Positions 24,131-32,228 of a stretch of 33,145 nt of DNA are shown here, piece by piece. The position numbers were made by a program, and so were the translations under genes. Origin of the DNA: CAYUYV01 sp050331455 (GTDB taxonomy: Bacteria > Pseudomonadota > Alphaproteobacteria > JAJFIK01); contig JBHJGV010000081.1 of assembly GCA_050331455.1 (NCBI GenBank), forward strand, positions 1 through 33,145, given 5' to 3'. A model generated the notes under the pieces. The model made no database searches, was not told the DNA's origin, and saw only the letters and a program-made list of their open reading frames with translations. Each line of letters begins with the position of its first letter. Position 1 is the first letter of the stretch.

Positions 24131-25978
24131 TTACCGCCCTGCGTCCCCCTTCACGGAAGCACGAAATGCGAGCCCTTCAAAGTCTCCCGATGTCCGCCAG
24201 CCTTCAATGAACTCGAAAAAAGCAACGGGCCCTTCGGGATAGCTGCCGCCATTCAAACGCTGGCGCCGCCCCATGGGATGACCTTCATTGTTGTAATAGC
24301 CCGGCGTACAGTCCGGATTGTTCAGGATCGAGGGCCGCCCGGCCTCCATCAATGCCACCCAGGCCTGCTCCGCCTCCTTGGTGACTTCCACCTGCTCAGC
24401 ACCCACATCGAGGGCATGGCGGACCACTGCGGTCATGGTCGCCGCGGATTCAGTGAGGTTATGGGTGATATTGTTGATGAACGCCCCGCCTTGCATGATG
24501 CTGGTGATGAAAAGATTGGGGAAGCCATGGACATGCATGCCGTGCAAGGTCTGCATTCCGTCCGCCCAGTGCTCGCTCAGAGATTGCCCGCCCCGGCCAT
24601 AGGTCTCAAAGCCGGACCGCCGGCTCAGGTCGGTGCCGAACTCGAAACCCGACGCAAAGATCAGGCAGTCCAAGTCGTAATGGCGGCCGGCCACCCAGGC
24701 CCCGGTCTCGTCGATGCGCTCAACGCCCTGCCCGTCCGTATCGACCAGATGGACGCCGGAGAGGTTGAAGGCCTGGAGATACTCGTCATGGAAGCAGGGG
24801 CGCTTGCACAGCTGCCGGTACCAGGGCTTAAGATGCTCCGCCGTCTGCTCATCGGAAACAATGGCCTCGATCCGTGCGCGGATGTCATTCATTTTTTCGT
24901 CGTCGGCGTCTTCGACGGCACGCTGCAAGAGCTCCATGGAGAACTCGCCGCCCTTCTCGCTGGCATAGGCAACGGCCCGATCCCTGTAGCGCTTGGAAAT
25001 ATCGGTCCAACCGTCCTGGACGTAATCCTCGTCCGCGAAACCGCCGGTCTGGAGCGTGGCAAAATTGACCAACCACTTTTTCTGCCATCCGGGCTCCAGC
25101 GACTTGAACCACTGGGCATCAAGGTCGTGGTTGTTCCGCACATCAACGGACGAGGGCGTGCGCTGGAAGACATAGAGTTCCTTCGCGGCGCGCGCGAGGG
25201 GCGGCACGCATTGGACGGATGTGGCGCCGGTTCCGATAATGCCAACGCGCTTGTCGTGCAGCTTGTCCATGGGCGCCCCCTCGGGCGTTCCGCCCGTATA
25301 GGCATAGTCCCAGCGGCAAGTGTGGAAGGCGTGTCCTTCGAAGCTGAACAGGCCGGGAATGCCCGGGAGTTTCGGGCGGCTGAGCGGCCCTGTTCCCATA
25401 ACGACGAACCGTGCCCGGATCGTATCGCCCCGATCGGTCTGGATGATCCAACGGGAGACCGCCTCATCCCAGTCCATGCGACGGACATTGGTCGAGAAGA
25501 GACCGTTGGGATAGAGGTCGAACGTTTCGGCAATCCGCCTCGCATGCGCGAGAATTTCCGGCGCATAGGCATATTTGCGGGTCGGAACGGTGCCCGTTTC
25601 TTCCAACAAGGGAAGATAGATCATGGCCGCCGTATCGCACATGGCGCCGGGATACCGGTTCCAGTACCAAACGCCGCCGTAGTCGCCGCCGCCTTCGATG
25701 ATCATGATGTCATCGATGCCGGCCTGTTTCAGGCGAGCACCGGCGCACAGGCCCGACCAGCCACCACCGATAAACGCGACCGTCACGTCACGGACAATCG
25801 GATCCCGCTCCACCTTCGGCGTGTAGGGGTCGTCTACGAGGTGGGCGAATTTGCCGGTCGGCTCGATATATTGGTTAATGCCGTCGGGCCGGATCCTCTT
25901 GTCACGCTCCTTCCGGTAGCGGGCGCGCAGGGCTTCACGGTCAAGATTTTGGGGGGATGCGTGGCTGGTGGAGCTCAT
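24131..25978 (-). CDS. Flavin-containing Baeyer-Villiger-type monooxygenase
   Basis: 615 residues. It should use FAD, NADPH and O2 to insert oxygen next to a ketone, giving an ester or lactone. The FAD-binding Rossmann motif is G71-G-G-W-S-G76 (AFIGGGWSGL). The Baeyer-Villiger fingerprint FxGxxxHxxxW[PD] is matched exactly by FEGHAFHTCRWD (213-224). The NADPH-binding GTGATS is at 249-254. GGDYGGVWYWNRYPG is typical of cyclohexanone and steroid monooxygenases. About 65 residues precede the Rossmann motif, more than in the shortest members. Start choice is uncertain: ATG codons at 26008 and 26125 are in frame, but this one has a GAGG-containing leader. It is the first gene of the minus-strand run; the TetR gene lies upstream. 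The substrate is unknown, and a cyclic or steroid-like ketone is plausible. Confidence 0.92.
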   Translation of the reverse strand: MSSTSHASPQNLDREALRARYRKERDKRIRPDGINQYIEPTGKFAHLVDDPYTPKVERDPIVRDVTVAFIGGGWSGLCAGARLKQAGIDDIMIIEGGGDYGGVWYWNRYPGAMCDTAAMIYLPLLEETGTVPTRKYAYAPEILAHARRIAETFDLYPNGLFSTNVRRMDWDEAVSRWIIQTDRGDTIRARFVVMGTGPLSRPKLPGIPGLFSFEGHAFHTCRWDYAYTGGTPEGAPMDKLHDKRVGIIGTGATSVQCVPPLARAAKELYVFQRTPSSVDVRNNHDLDAQWFKSLEPGWQKKWLVNFATLQTGGFADEDYVQDGWTDISKRYRDRAVAYASEKGGEFSMELLQRAVEDADDEKMNDIRARIEAIVSDEQTAEHLKPWYRQLCKRPCFHDEYLQAFNLSGVHLVDTDGQGVERIDETGAWVAGRHYDLDCLIFASGFEFGTDLSRRSGFETYGRGGQSLSEHWADGMQTLHGMHVHGFPNLFITSIMQGGAFINNITHNLTESAATMTAVVRHALDVGAEQVEVTKEAEQAWVALMEAGRPSILNNPDCTPGYYNNEGHPMGRRQRLNGGSYPEGPVAFFEFIEGWRTSGDFEGLAFRASVKGDAGR

Positions 25979-26222
25979 ATCTATCCGTCGCCTCAGTCGG
26001 TCTGACATCAAAAACGATGCGGCACGCGGATCATAGAGGCTGCGCCACCGGACCCGCAGGCATCGCCCTCCCGTCCACAGGAGATAATGCTTCCCATTAG
26101 TAGCGACCGGAGGCGGCGCTGGCAATCCTTGTCTCGGTCATCCTCGGTCTCGAGGGCGCAGGCCTCTCACGGGCGCTCGACCGGGCGACGGTCAAGCGAA
26201 CAGTGAGGCCTTCGTTTCCTCC

Positions 26223-26849
26223 TCAGCCCGGCATGGCGCGGAGGAAACCGGCAAGACAGGCCGCCGCTTCCCGCACCGCTTCGTCGACGGGCGGGGCGTC
26301 TCCCGCATCGATCCGGCGGACATAGTCCGCCGTCAGAATGATCGAGATCGTGAACGACTGCCGCAGGCGCGCCCTCACCGTTTCGGCCGGCAAATCCCCG
26401 AGCGCAGCCAGAGCCCGGTCTGCGATGGGCAAAACGCAGCTTGGCGCAAAGTCCTCCACGAGCTCGGCCAGATCGAAGCGCGGATCCGTGACCAGCTGGG
26501 CGAGAAAATGGGCATAGAGCCGCCCGTTCTCGTCCGAACAGGCCTGGAACAATGGCCCCACCGAGACCTCCATGACCGCTTGGATATCGCCATTTTTTCC
26601 AGCGGCATCGAATTCGGCGAGCCGGGCCAGACGGGCTTCTTCGATGTCACGGTACCGGTTGGCGAAAACCTCTCGGATCAGGGCTTCCACACCGCCGAAA
26701 TGGTAATGCAGCGCACTTTCGTTCCGGGCGCCCGCGGCGCGGGTGATGTCCCGCACCGAAACCGTTCCGAGCCCTTTTTCCGCAAAGAGACGCTCTGCAG
26801 CCCGGATCAGCGCCTCTTTTGTGTTTTGCCGTATTTTACGTTGCATCAT
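26223..26849 (-). CDS. TetR/AcrR family transcriptional regulator
   Basis: 208 residues. The N-terminal helix-turn-helix (about 8-55) shows the family pattern: ALIRAAERLFAEKG, then VRDITRAAGARNESALHYHFGG. The remainder is an alpha-helical ligand-binding/dimerisation domain (about 75-205) that includes the acidic FDLAELVEDFAPS segment. Such proteins usually repress and are released by a small-molecule ligand. AGGGGAC precedes the start. It is transcribed away from the GPH transporter-sulfatase unit across a 74 bp AT-rich gap, and in the same direction as the monooxygenase gene about 240 bp downstream. It is the obvious candidate regulator of both units. A second ATG one codon in is equally possible. 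Confidence 0.93.
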   Translation of the reverse strand: MMQRKIRQNTKEALIRAAERLFAEKGLGTVSVRDITRAAGARNESALHYHFGGVEALIREVFANRYRDIEEARLARLAEFDAAGKNGDIQAVMEVSVGPLFQACSDENGRLYAHFLAQLVTDPRFDLAELVEDFAPSCVLPIADRALAALGDLPAETVRARLRQSFTISIILTADYVRRIDAGDAPPVDEAVREAAACLAGFLRAMPG

Positions 26850-26923
26850 TGCGTCCCCTAATAATATCCATTAAACTAATGTGATGGTGTGATAAATCAA
26901 AAAAAGACGAGTCCGGAGGGAAT
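26850..26923. promoter_or_regulatory. Divergent promoter/operator region between tetR-type and transporter genes
   Basis: A 74 bp, markedly AT-rich gap in GC-rich surroundings. It contains a short inverted repeat TAAT-ATCC-ATTA at 26862-26873, flanking CTAAT direct repeats, and TATTAT/TAATAT stretches able to serve as -10 boxes on either strand. GGAGGG precedes the transporter start. A TetR operator overlapping both promoters is expected by gene arrangement; the exact site is not certain. Confidence 0.5.
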
Positions 26924-28432
26924 ATGGCGCGGGTTCCGATCTCCGCAGGGGCGCATGGAGCGGCCCCTCACGATGCCGGCGGCAGGCCGGGCAACCGGCC
27001 CGGTGGAACCCCACCACCCCTTTCGCGGGCGACCCGATTGACCTTCGGGTTGGGCGCCGTCGCGGCCGGTGTGAAAACCAGCGCTTTCGATTTTTTTCTT
27101 CTGATTTTTTATAGTCAAGTCATCGGCCTGGATGCCCGGCTGGTCGGCCTCGCATTGCTCATCACACTTGTGTGCGACGCCGTGAGCGATCCCATGGTCG
27201 GCTATTGGTCAGACAATCTGAGGTCGTCGTGGGGCCGCCGCCATCCCTTCATGTACAGCGCCGCCATCCCGGTGTCCTTGAGCTTTTTTCTCCTTTGGAA
27301 CCCTCCGGAAGGGGCAAGCCAGCAGACATTGTTCTGGTATGTCCTGGGTCTCGCGATCATCATCCGCACGGCCATTACATTCTATGAAACGCCGAGCCAG
27401 GCCCTCATTCCGGATCTCACGCCGGACTACAATGAGCGCACCTCACTGTACAGCATCCGGTATTTTTTCGGTTGGACCGGCGCCAATGCGCTCGTCGTGT
27501 TGATGTTTTTCTTCCTGTTCCCCCTTTTCGCGACCGAGGCCGTACCGGACGGACGCTTCAATCGGAATGCCTATGAGCTTTTCGGGATCATCGGCTCGGT
27601 GTTGATCTTTATTGCGATCCTTGTGTCCTCCGTCGGCACCCACGCCCGGATCATGCACCTCAAGCCCGCCCCGCCTGCGCGGCGCATGACCGTCCGTTTG
27701 GTCTTTGCTGAGATTTTCGAAACGCTTGCGGAGCGCTCTTTCATCGCGCTGTTCATCGCAGCGATGTTCGGCGCCATCGCAAGTGGTCTGGCCAGCGGTC
27801 TTTCCCTTTACTTTTTCACTTATTTCTGGGGCTTCAGCGATGTCGAGACCGGGCTGCTGTTCCTGGGAACGTTCATCGCCGCGGCTATCGGTCTGGTCCT
27901 CGCGCCGATCGTCACAAAAACCATCGGCAAGAAGCGGGGCGCCATGATTGTCGGCCTCGTGGCCTTTCTCGGGGCACCGATGCCGATCATGCTGCGCCTG
28001 ATCGATGTTCTCCCTCCCAACGACACCTCTTTTATCTTCTGGTTCGTCGCCATCACGAATGTCATCGATGTGGGCCTGATCATCTGTTTCCAGATCCTGT
28101 TCAATTCCATGGTTGCCGACCTCGTAGAACAGAGCGAATTGAAGACCGGGCGGCGCTCGGAAGGCGTGTTCACCGCATCGGTGACCTTCATCCGAAAATC
28201 CGTTCAAGGCTTCGGCGTGCTCGCCGCGTCTTTCGTTCTTGCGCTGGCCCAGTTTCCGACCGGCGGAGACACCAGCCAGGTGTCGCAGGAGACGATCTGG
28301 CGGCTGGGCGCCTATTACGTGCCGACGATCCTGTTTTTCTGGCTCACGATGATTGCGGTGATTTCGACCTACCAGATTGATCGCGAAACCCATGAAGACA
28401 ATCTGAGGCGGCTGCGCGGTGAAACGTTCTGA
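26924..28432 (+). CDS. GPH-family (glycoside-pentoside-hexuronide) MFS transporter
   Basis: 502 residues with 12 predicted membrane helices after a 35-residue hydrophilic N-terminus rich in Gly/Pro. The segment DAVSDPMVGYWSDN followed by WGRRHPFM is the cation/sugar-symporter signature of the GPH (MelB-like) branch. The FYETPSQALIPDLTPDYNERT loop is also typical. GPH carriers usually cotransport a glycoside with Na+ or H+, although many members near catabolic genes handle other solutes. The next gene, a sulfatase, begins 34 bp downstream with its own strong ribosome binding site, so the two form a unit. The carrier may import the desulfated product. Regulation by the divergent TetR protein is likely. 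Confidence 0.9.
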   Translation: MARVPISAGAHGAAPHDAGGRPGNRPGGTPPPLSRATRLTFGLGAVAAGVKTSAFDFFLLIFYSQVIGLDARLVGLALLITLVCDAVSDPMVGYWSDNLRSSWGRRHPFMYSAAIPVSLSFFLLWNPPEGASQQTLFWYVLGLAIIIRTAITFYETPSQALIPDLTPDYNERTSLYSIRYFFGWTGANALVVLMFFFLFPLFATEAVPDGRFNRNAYELFGIIGSVLIFIAILVSSVGTHARIMHLKPAPPARRMTVRLVFAEIFETLAERSFIALFIAAMFGAIASGLASGLSLYFFTYFWGFSDVETGLLFLGTFIAAAIGLVLAPIVTKTIGKKRGAMIVGLVAFLGAPMPIMLRLIDVLPPNDTSFIFWFVAITNVIDVGLIICFQILFNSMVADLVEQSELKTGRRSEGVFTASVTFIRKSVQGFGVLAASFVLALAQFPTGGDTSQVSQETIWRLGAYYVPTILFFWLTMIAVISTYQIDRETHEDNLRRLRGETF

Positions 28433-28466
28433 GGCAGGCGAAGGTGAGGCCCGGGGAGGAAACAGG

Positions 28467-30152
28467 ATGTGGAAACGCGTCTTTGTCGGTGTACTGTTTT
28501 TGATCCTGGTCGGCGCCGGGCTGGCCTGGCTGAACCGCAAGGCGATTGTTTTCTTTATCGTCTCGAACACCGGGCGCTTGGAAGTCGCCGATAACCGTCC
28601 CGTGACTTGGGATGAGGGCCCGGCCGAGGCACCGACACCACTGTCGGAACGCCCACCCAATATCGTTTTCATCCTGGCCGACGATCTTGGCATCAATGAT
28701 ATTTCGACCTTCGGCGGCGGTGTTGCCGGCGGACTTGTCCCCACACCGAACATTGACCGGCTGGCCGCCCAGGGTGCGGTCTTCAGTCAAGCCTATTCCG
28801 GCACGGCAACCTGTGCCCCATCCCGGGCCATGCTGATGACGGGCCGCTATCCCACGCGCACCGGCTTTGAATTCACACCGGCTCCGGCCGGCATGGGCCG
28901 GATCGTCTCCATGCTCTCCGAAGATGCGTTGCAGGGTTCAAATCTGCCCCCTTTGGTATGGAACCAGGACGCGGATGAAGGAGGGGTGGACTTTGCCGAT
29001 ATGGGCCTACCGTCCGAAGAAGTGACCATTGCGGAAGTCCTGAAGGCATCAGGCTATCACACGGTGCATATCGGGAAATGGCATCTCGGCCGCTCGGAGC
29101 GCTTCCGGGCCGTTTCCCAGGGCTTTGACGAAAGCCTTCTCATGGCGAGCGGTCTTTATCTGCCCATTGATGATCCTGATGCGGTTAATTCGCGCCAGGA
29201 TTTTGATATTATCGATAAATTCCTCTGGGGCCGCATGCAGTTTGCGGCGGATTTCGACCGGGCAGGCGAAACGCCGGCCGATGAGTATTTCGAGCCGGGT
29301 GGTTACATTACCGATTACTGGACGGATGAGGCCCTTGACGTGATCGAGGCCAACCGGAACCGGCCATTCTTTTTGTATTTGGCCCATTGGGGTGTTCACA
29401 CGCCCCTCCAGGCGACGCGGGCGGACTATGATGCCGTGGGTGACATAAAACCCCACCGTTTGCGCGTCTATGCCGCGATGGTGCACGCCCTTGATCGCAG
29501 CGTGGGGCGCGTCATGGACAAGCTTGAAGAAGAAGGGTTGGCCAAGAACACCATCATCGTGTTCTCGTCGGACAATGGCGGCGCGGGCTATATCGGGATC
29601 CCGGACGTTAACGCGCCGTATCGCGGCTGGAAACTGACCCTGTTCGAAGGGGGCATCCGTGTGCCGATGCTTGTTTCCTGGCCGAGCCGCATCGCCCCCG
29701 GCACCCGCATCGACACGCCCGTGGCCCATATTGACGTGATGCCGACGCTTGCCGCGGCCGCAGAGGCGCCCCTGCCGCAGGAGGTGACCATTGATGGGCG
29801 GAACATCTTGCCGCCGGCGCTCGGCGAGGGTGTCATCGATCGCCCCGACAATGCGATTTTCTGGTCGAGCGGTTTTTACAAGGTGGTCCGGGCCGGCGAC
29901 TGGAAACTCCAGGTCCACGGGCGCCAGCAGAAATCCTGGCTGTTCAACCTTGCGGACGATCCATCCGAACAGAAAAATCTGATTGACAGCCGTCCGGACA
30001 AACGCGCCGAACTGGAGGCTCTCATCGCCGCCCACTGGGCCGATGCCCGCGATCCCCTTTATCCGCATACGACGGAAAGCCCGGTCCGCCTCGACAAGAC
30101 CAATGCCGACCCGATCGAGAAAGATGACGCATATATCATCTGGCCGAACTGA
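28467..30152 (+). CDS. Type I sulfatase, N-terminally membrane-anchored
   Basis: 561 residues from the ATG preceded by GGGGAGGA; an upstream GTG at 28419 would overlap the transporter gene and lacks such a site. An uncleaved signal anchor (about 5-33) should place the catalytic domain in the periplasm. The sulfatase core starts at about residue 63 (RPPNIVFILADDLGIND, Asp72/Asp73). It has the formylglycine motif C116-A-P-S-R120, GKWHLG, HWGVHTP, SSDNGGAGY and FEGGIRVPM. An insertion after the motif (about 128-165, SMLSEDALQGSNLPP) resembles that of arylsulfatase A/B-like bacterial enzymes. It differs clearly from the AtsA-like sulfatase in the same window. A stem-loop with a T-rich tail at 30245-30270 probably ends the unit. 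Confidence 0.92.
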   Translation: MWKRVFVGVLFLILVGAGLAWLNRKAIVFFIVSNTGRLEVADNRPVTWDEGPAEAPTPLSERPPNIVFILADDLGINDISTFGGGVAGGLVPTPNIDRLAAQGAVFSQAYSGTATCAPSRAMLMTGRYPTRTGFEFTPAPAGMGRIVSMLSEDALQGSNLPPLVWNQDADEGGVDFADMGLPSEEVTIAEVLKASGYHTVHIGKWHLGRSERFRAVSQGFDESLLMASGLYLPIDDPDAVNSRQDFDIIDKFLWGRMQFAADFDRAGETPADEYFEPGGYITDYWTDEALDVIEANRNRPFFLYLAHWGVHTPLQATRADYDAVGDIKPHRLRVYAAMVHALDRSVGRVMDKLEEEGLAKNTIIVFSSDNGGAGYIGIPDVNAPYRGWKLTLFEGGIRVPMLVSWPSRIAPGTRIDTPVAHIDVMPTLAAAAEAPLPQEVTIDGRNILPPALGEGVIDRPDNAIFWSSGFYKVVRAGDWKLQVHGRQQKSWLFNLADDPSEQKNLIDSRPDKRAELEALIAAHWADARDPLYPHTTESPVRLDKTNADPIEKDDAYIIWPN

Positions 30153-30244
30153 ACTGGGGCGGATGCGGGCCTTGACGTTGCCATAATGGCGACCATTACT
30201 GCCGACGCTTTCTGAAGGGCTCCTGTCCAGACTTTTGAGTGGCG

Positions 30245-30270
30245 CCGGTTTGCTCAAACCGGACTGTTTT
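30245..30270 (+). terminator. Probable intrinsic terminator after the second sulfatase
   Basis: CCGGTTT-GCTC-AAACCGG is a perfect 7 bp stem with a 4 nt loop, followed by acTGTTTT. It lies 93 bp after the sulfatase stop and 76 bp before the next start. The short stem is less GC-rich than most, but the T tract supports termination. Confidence 0.5.
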
Positions 30271-30338
30271 GGACCAAGGCAGCCTTTCCGGGAGTATCGT
30301 CGTAACACAGATGTCTTACTTAGAATTGGGGAACAGAT

Positions 30339-30749
30339 ATGAAACTCAAAGCGATGCTCACGGCGTTTGTCGTTTGTTTTGCACCAATGGCCTCCCCCGC
30401 GCTGGCCCAGGATCGGGACGAGGCCAAGGAGCAGCTGCAATCCGCGGTCATGGACGCTGCGGACCGCCTTAAACTCACCGATGAGCAAAAGCCCAAAGTC
30501 GAAGACATTCTCATGGAGAGCACGGAAAAGCGGAAAGCCGTCCTTGACCGCTATGGGGTGAAGCAAGGCGAAAAGCCCAATCTGAACCTGCGCCAGATGC
30601 GCTCCCTGCGCGGTGAGATGGAAACCATCCGCCAGGACACGTTGGAAAAAATGGGCGGTGTTTTGACGGCGGAGCAGCTTGCCGAGTTCGAAAAGATCCA
30701 GAACGAAATGCGCGAGCAACTCCGCGAACAGATGCGGTCCCGTCGCTAA
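30339..30749 (+). CDS. Periplasmic Spy/CpxP-like (LTxxQ) protein
   Basis: 136 residues with a signal peptide cleaved after SPALA (about residue 23). The mature part is wholly helical and highly charged, and contains two LTxxQ-type motifs: LKLTDEQKPKVEDIL (about 48) and VLTAEQLAEFEKI (about 109). These mark the Spy/CpxP/CnrX-like group of periplasmic chaperones or stress sensors. A long coiled, Arg/Glu-rich C-terminus (MREQLREQMRSRR) follows. It has its own 186 bp upstream gap and a strong hairpin downstream, so it is probably a monocistronic envelope stress gene. Confidence 0.82.
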   Translation: MKLKAMLTAFVVCFAPMASPALAQDRDEAKEQLQSAVMDAADRLKLTDEQKPKVEDILMESTEKRKAVLDRYGVKQGEKPNLNLRQMRSLRGEMETIRQDTLEKMGGVLTAEQLAEFEKIQNEMREQLREQMRSRR

Positions 30750-30790
30750 GAGCCCCGCGGCATGAGAGGCTCCGGTCTCCTTGAGCGTAA

Positions 30791-30827
30791 GGGGACGGGC
30801 CGGGGCGCGATCCCCCGGTCCGTCCCC
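30791..30827. terminator. Long GC-rich hairpin, possible bidirectional terminator
   Basis: GGGGACGGGCCGGGG pairs with CCCCGGTCCGTCCCC over 15 bp (one G-U) around a 7 nt loop, 41 nt after the Spy-like stop. Very stable, but followed by gttcag rather than a T tract, so it may end transcription only with Rho or protect the 3' end. Confidence 0.55.
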
Positions 30828-31021
30828 GTTCAGCGGTCGCGTCGCCGCATCTTGGGTGCCTGCCCGTGTTCCGCGGCCCGTGTTCCGCCAGCAGGGCCGC
30901 CGGTACCACACCGCCTCGATTGTTACGCCGAGCCGCGACAAGGTTGTGTTATCTGGCCCATCAGGGCCACGGACCGATCCCGGCCTCCGTGTGCCTATGA
31001 TCTGACAAGGGAGAGCGAAGC

Positions 31022-31891
31022 GTGACTGAACCATCGTCTTACGAACCGCCGAAGGTGTGGACCTGGAACAAGGAAAGTGGCGGACGGTTCGCCAGTATCA
31101 ACCGTCCCATCGCCGGCCCGACCCACGACAAGGACCTTCCCGTCGGAAAACACCCCTTCCAGCTCTATTCTCTCGCGACGCCCAATGGTGTGAAGGCGAC
31201 GCTGATACTGGAAGAGCTTCTGGCTCTCGGGCATTCCGGTGCGGAATATGATGCCTGGCTGATCAATATTGGCGACGGGACCCAGTTCAGCAGCGGTTTC
31301 GTCGACATCAATCCCAACTCCAAAATCCCGGCCCTGGTGGACCGCTCAGGCAGTAAACCGATCCGCGTCTTCGAGTCCGGTGCGATCATGCTCCACCTCG
31401 CGCAGAAGTTCGATGCCTTCCTGCCGAAGGATCCGGCCGTACTGGCCGAGTGTTATTCCTGGCTGTTCTGGCAAATGGGCAGCGCCCCGTTTCTCGGCGG
31501 CGGCTTCGGCCATTTCTACGCTTACGCACCGTTCAAGATCGAATACGCCATCGATCGGTACACGATGGAAGTCAAGCGACAACTCGACGTGCTTGATCGT
31601 CACCTGGCGGAGCACCAGTATATGTGCGGCGAGGACTACACGATTGCGGATATGGCCATCTGGCCCTGGTACGGGGCCATGGCGAAAGGCCGTCTTTACG
31701 AGGCTGGGGAGTTCATTGAGGCCCACACCTATACGAATGTCATTCGGTGGGCGGACGAGATTGGCGAGCGCGACGCAGCCAAGCGCGGCGTCATGGTCAA
31801 TCGCGCCTGGGGCGATCCTTCGGGCCAACTCCTCGAACGCCACGATGCGAGCGACTTTGAAACCAAGACCCGTGACAAGCTGGAAGGTTAA
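31022..31891 (+). CDS. yghU: YghU-type glutathione S-transferase (nu class)
   Basis: 289 residues starting at GTG with GGGAGAG upstream. The sequence closely follows the YghU group: an N-terminal extension (VWTWNKESGGRFASINRPIAG), then the thioredoxin domain with QLYSLATPNGVK (Thr53-Pro-Asn55), the cis-Pro103 (SKIPALVD) and E118-S-G. The helical domain has AECYSWLFWQMGSAPFLGG and the N-capping YTIADMAIWPWYG. Known members bind two glutathiones and show disulfide-bond reductase or organic hydroperoxide activity in the cytosol. A TGGCCC-ATCA-GGGCCA hairpin lies upstream at 30953-30968. It may serve redox defence generally rather than the neighbouring catabolic genes. Confidence 0.93.
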   Translation: MTEPSSYEPPKVWTWNKESGGRFASINRPIAGPTHDKDLPVGKHPFQLYSLATPNGVKATLILEELLALGHSGAEYDAWLINIGDGTQFSSGFVDINPNSKIPALVDRSGSKPIRVFESGAIMLHLAQKFDAFLPKDPAVLAECYSWLFWQMGSAPFLGGGFGHFYAYAPFKIEYAIDRYTMEVKRQLDVLDRHLAEHQYMCGEDYTIADMAIWPWYGAMAKGRLYEAGEFIEAHTYTNVIRWADEIGERDAAKRGVMVNRAWGDPSGQLLERHDASDFETKTRDKLEG

Positions 31892-32228
31892 GCATTCGTG
31901 TGCTGATTATTTCAACACACCCAGCCGTGTATGCCTGCCCCATCGGGCGATGATCGAGGCTTGATGGGCCAGTCGATGGAGGTTTCGGGCTCGCGGGGGG
32001 TCCGCACGGGACAAACCCCTGCCGCTCCGGCCCATGGAGCCATACCATTTTAAGGATGGGTACGGATTGCAACACGGCGCCTTCATGGGGCGGGTGCCCG
32101 TTTCAGACAGCAAAAAATGCCTATTCCAGGGGAAATGAATGCCAGCAACACCCTTGTACCTTGCGCGGAATAAGCCTTTGTTTCGATCCGAGCCCGCGTC
32201 CACCGAGTCCCATTTAAAGGAGAGCGTG
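31892..32228. other. Intergenic region with a nested hairpin (337 bp)
   Basis: No gene is supported here; an in-frame extension of the next CDS to 32139 has no ribosome binding site. From 31965 to 32034 nested inverted segments can form one long hairpin: TGGGCC (31965) with GGCCCA (32029), GGTTT (31981) with AAACC (32013), and GTCC (32000) with GGAC (32009). This may be a 3'-end structure or a small RNA. No promoter boxes are clear. Confidence 0.35.

Noticed and set aside
24278..26005. Plus-strand frame of 575 codons opposite the monooxygenase
   Set aside because: Antisense shadow of a gene with exact Baeyer-Villiger and Rossmann motifs.
29049..31034. Minus-strand frame of 661 codons spanning the second sulfatase and the Spy-like gene
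   Set aside because: It crosses two well-supported genes, an intrinsic terminator and a hairpin; low-complexity antisense composition.
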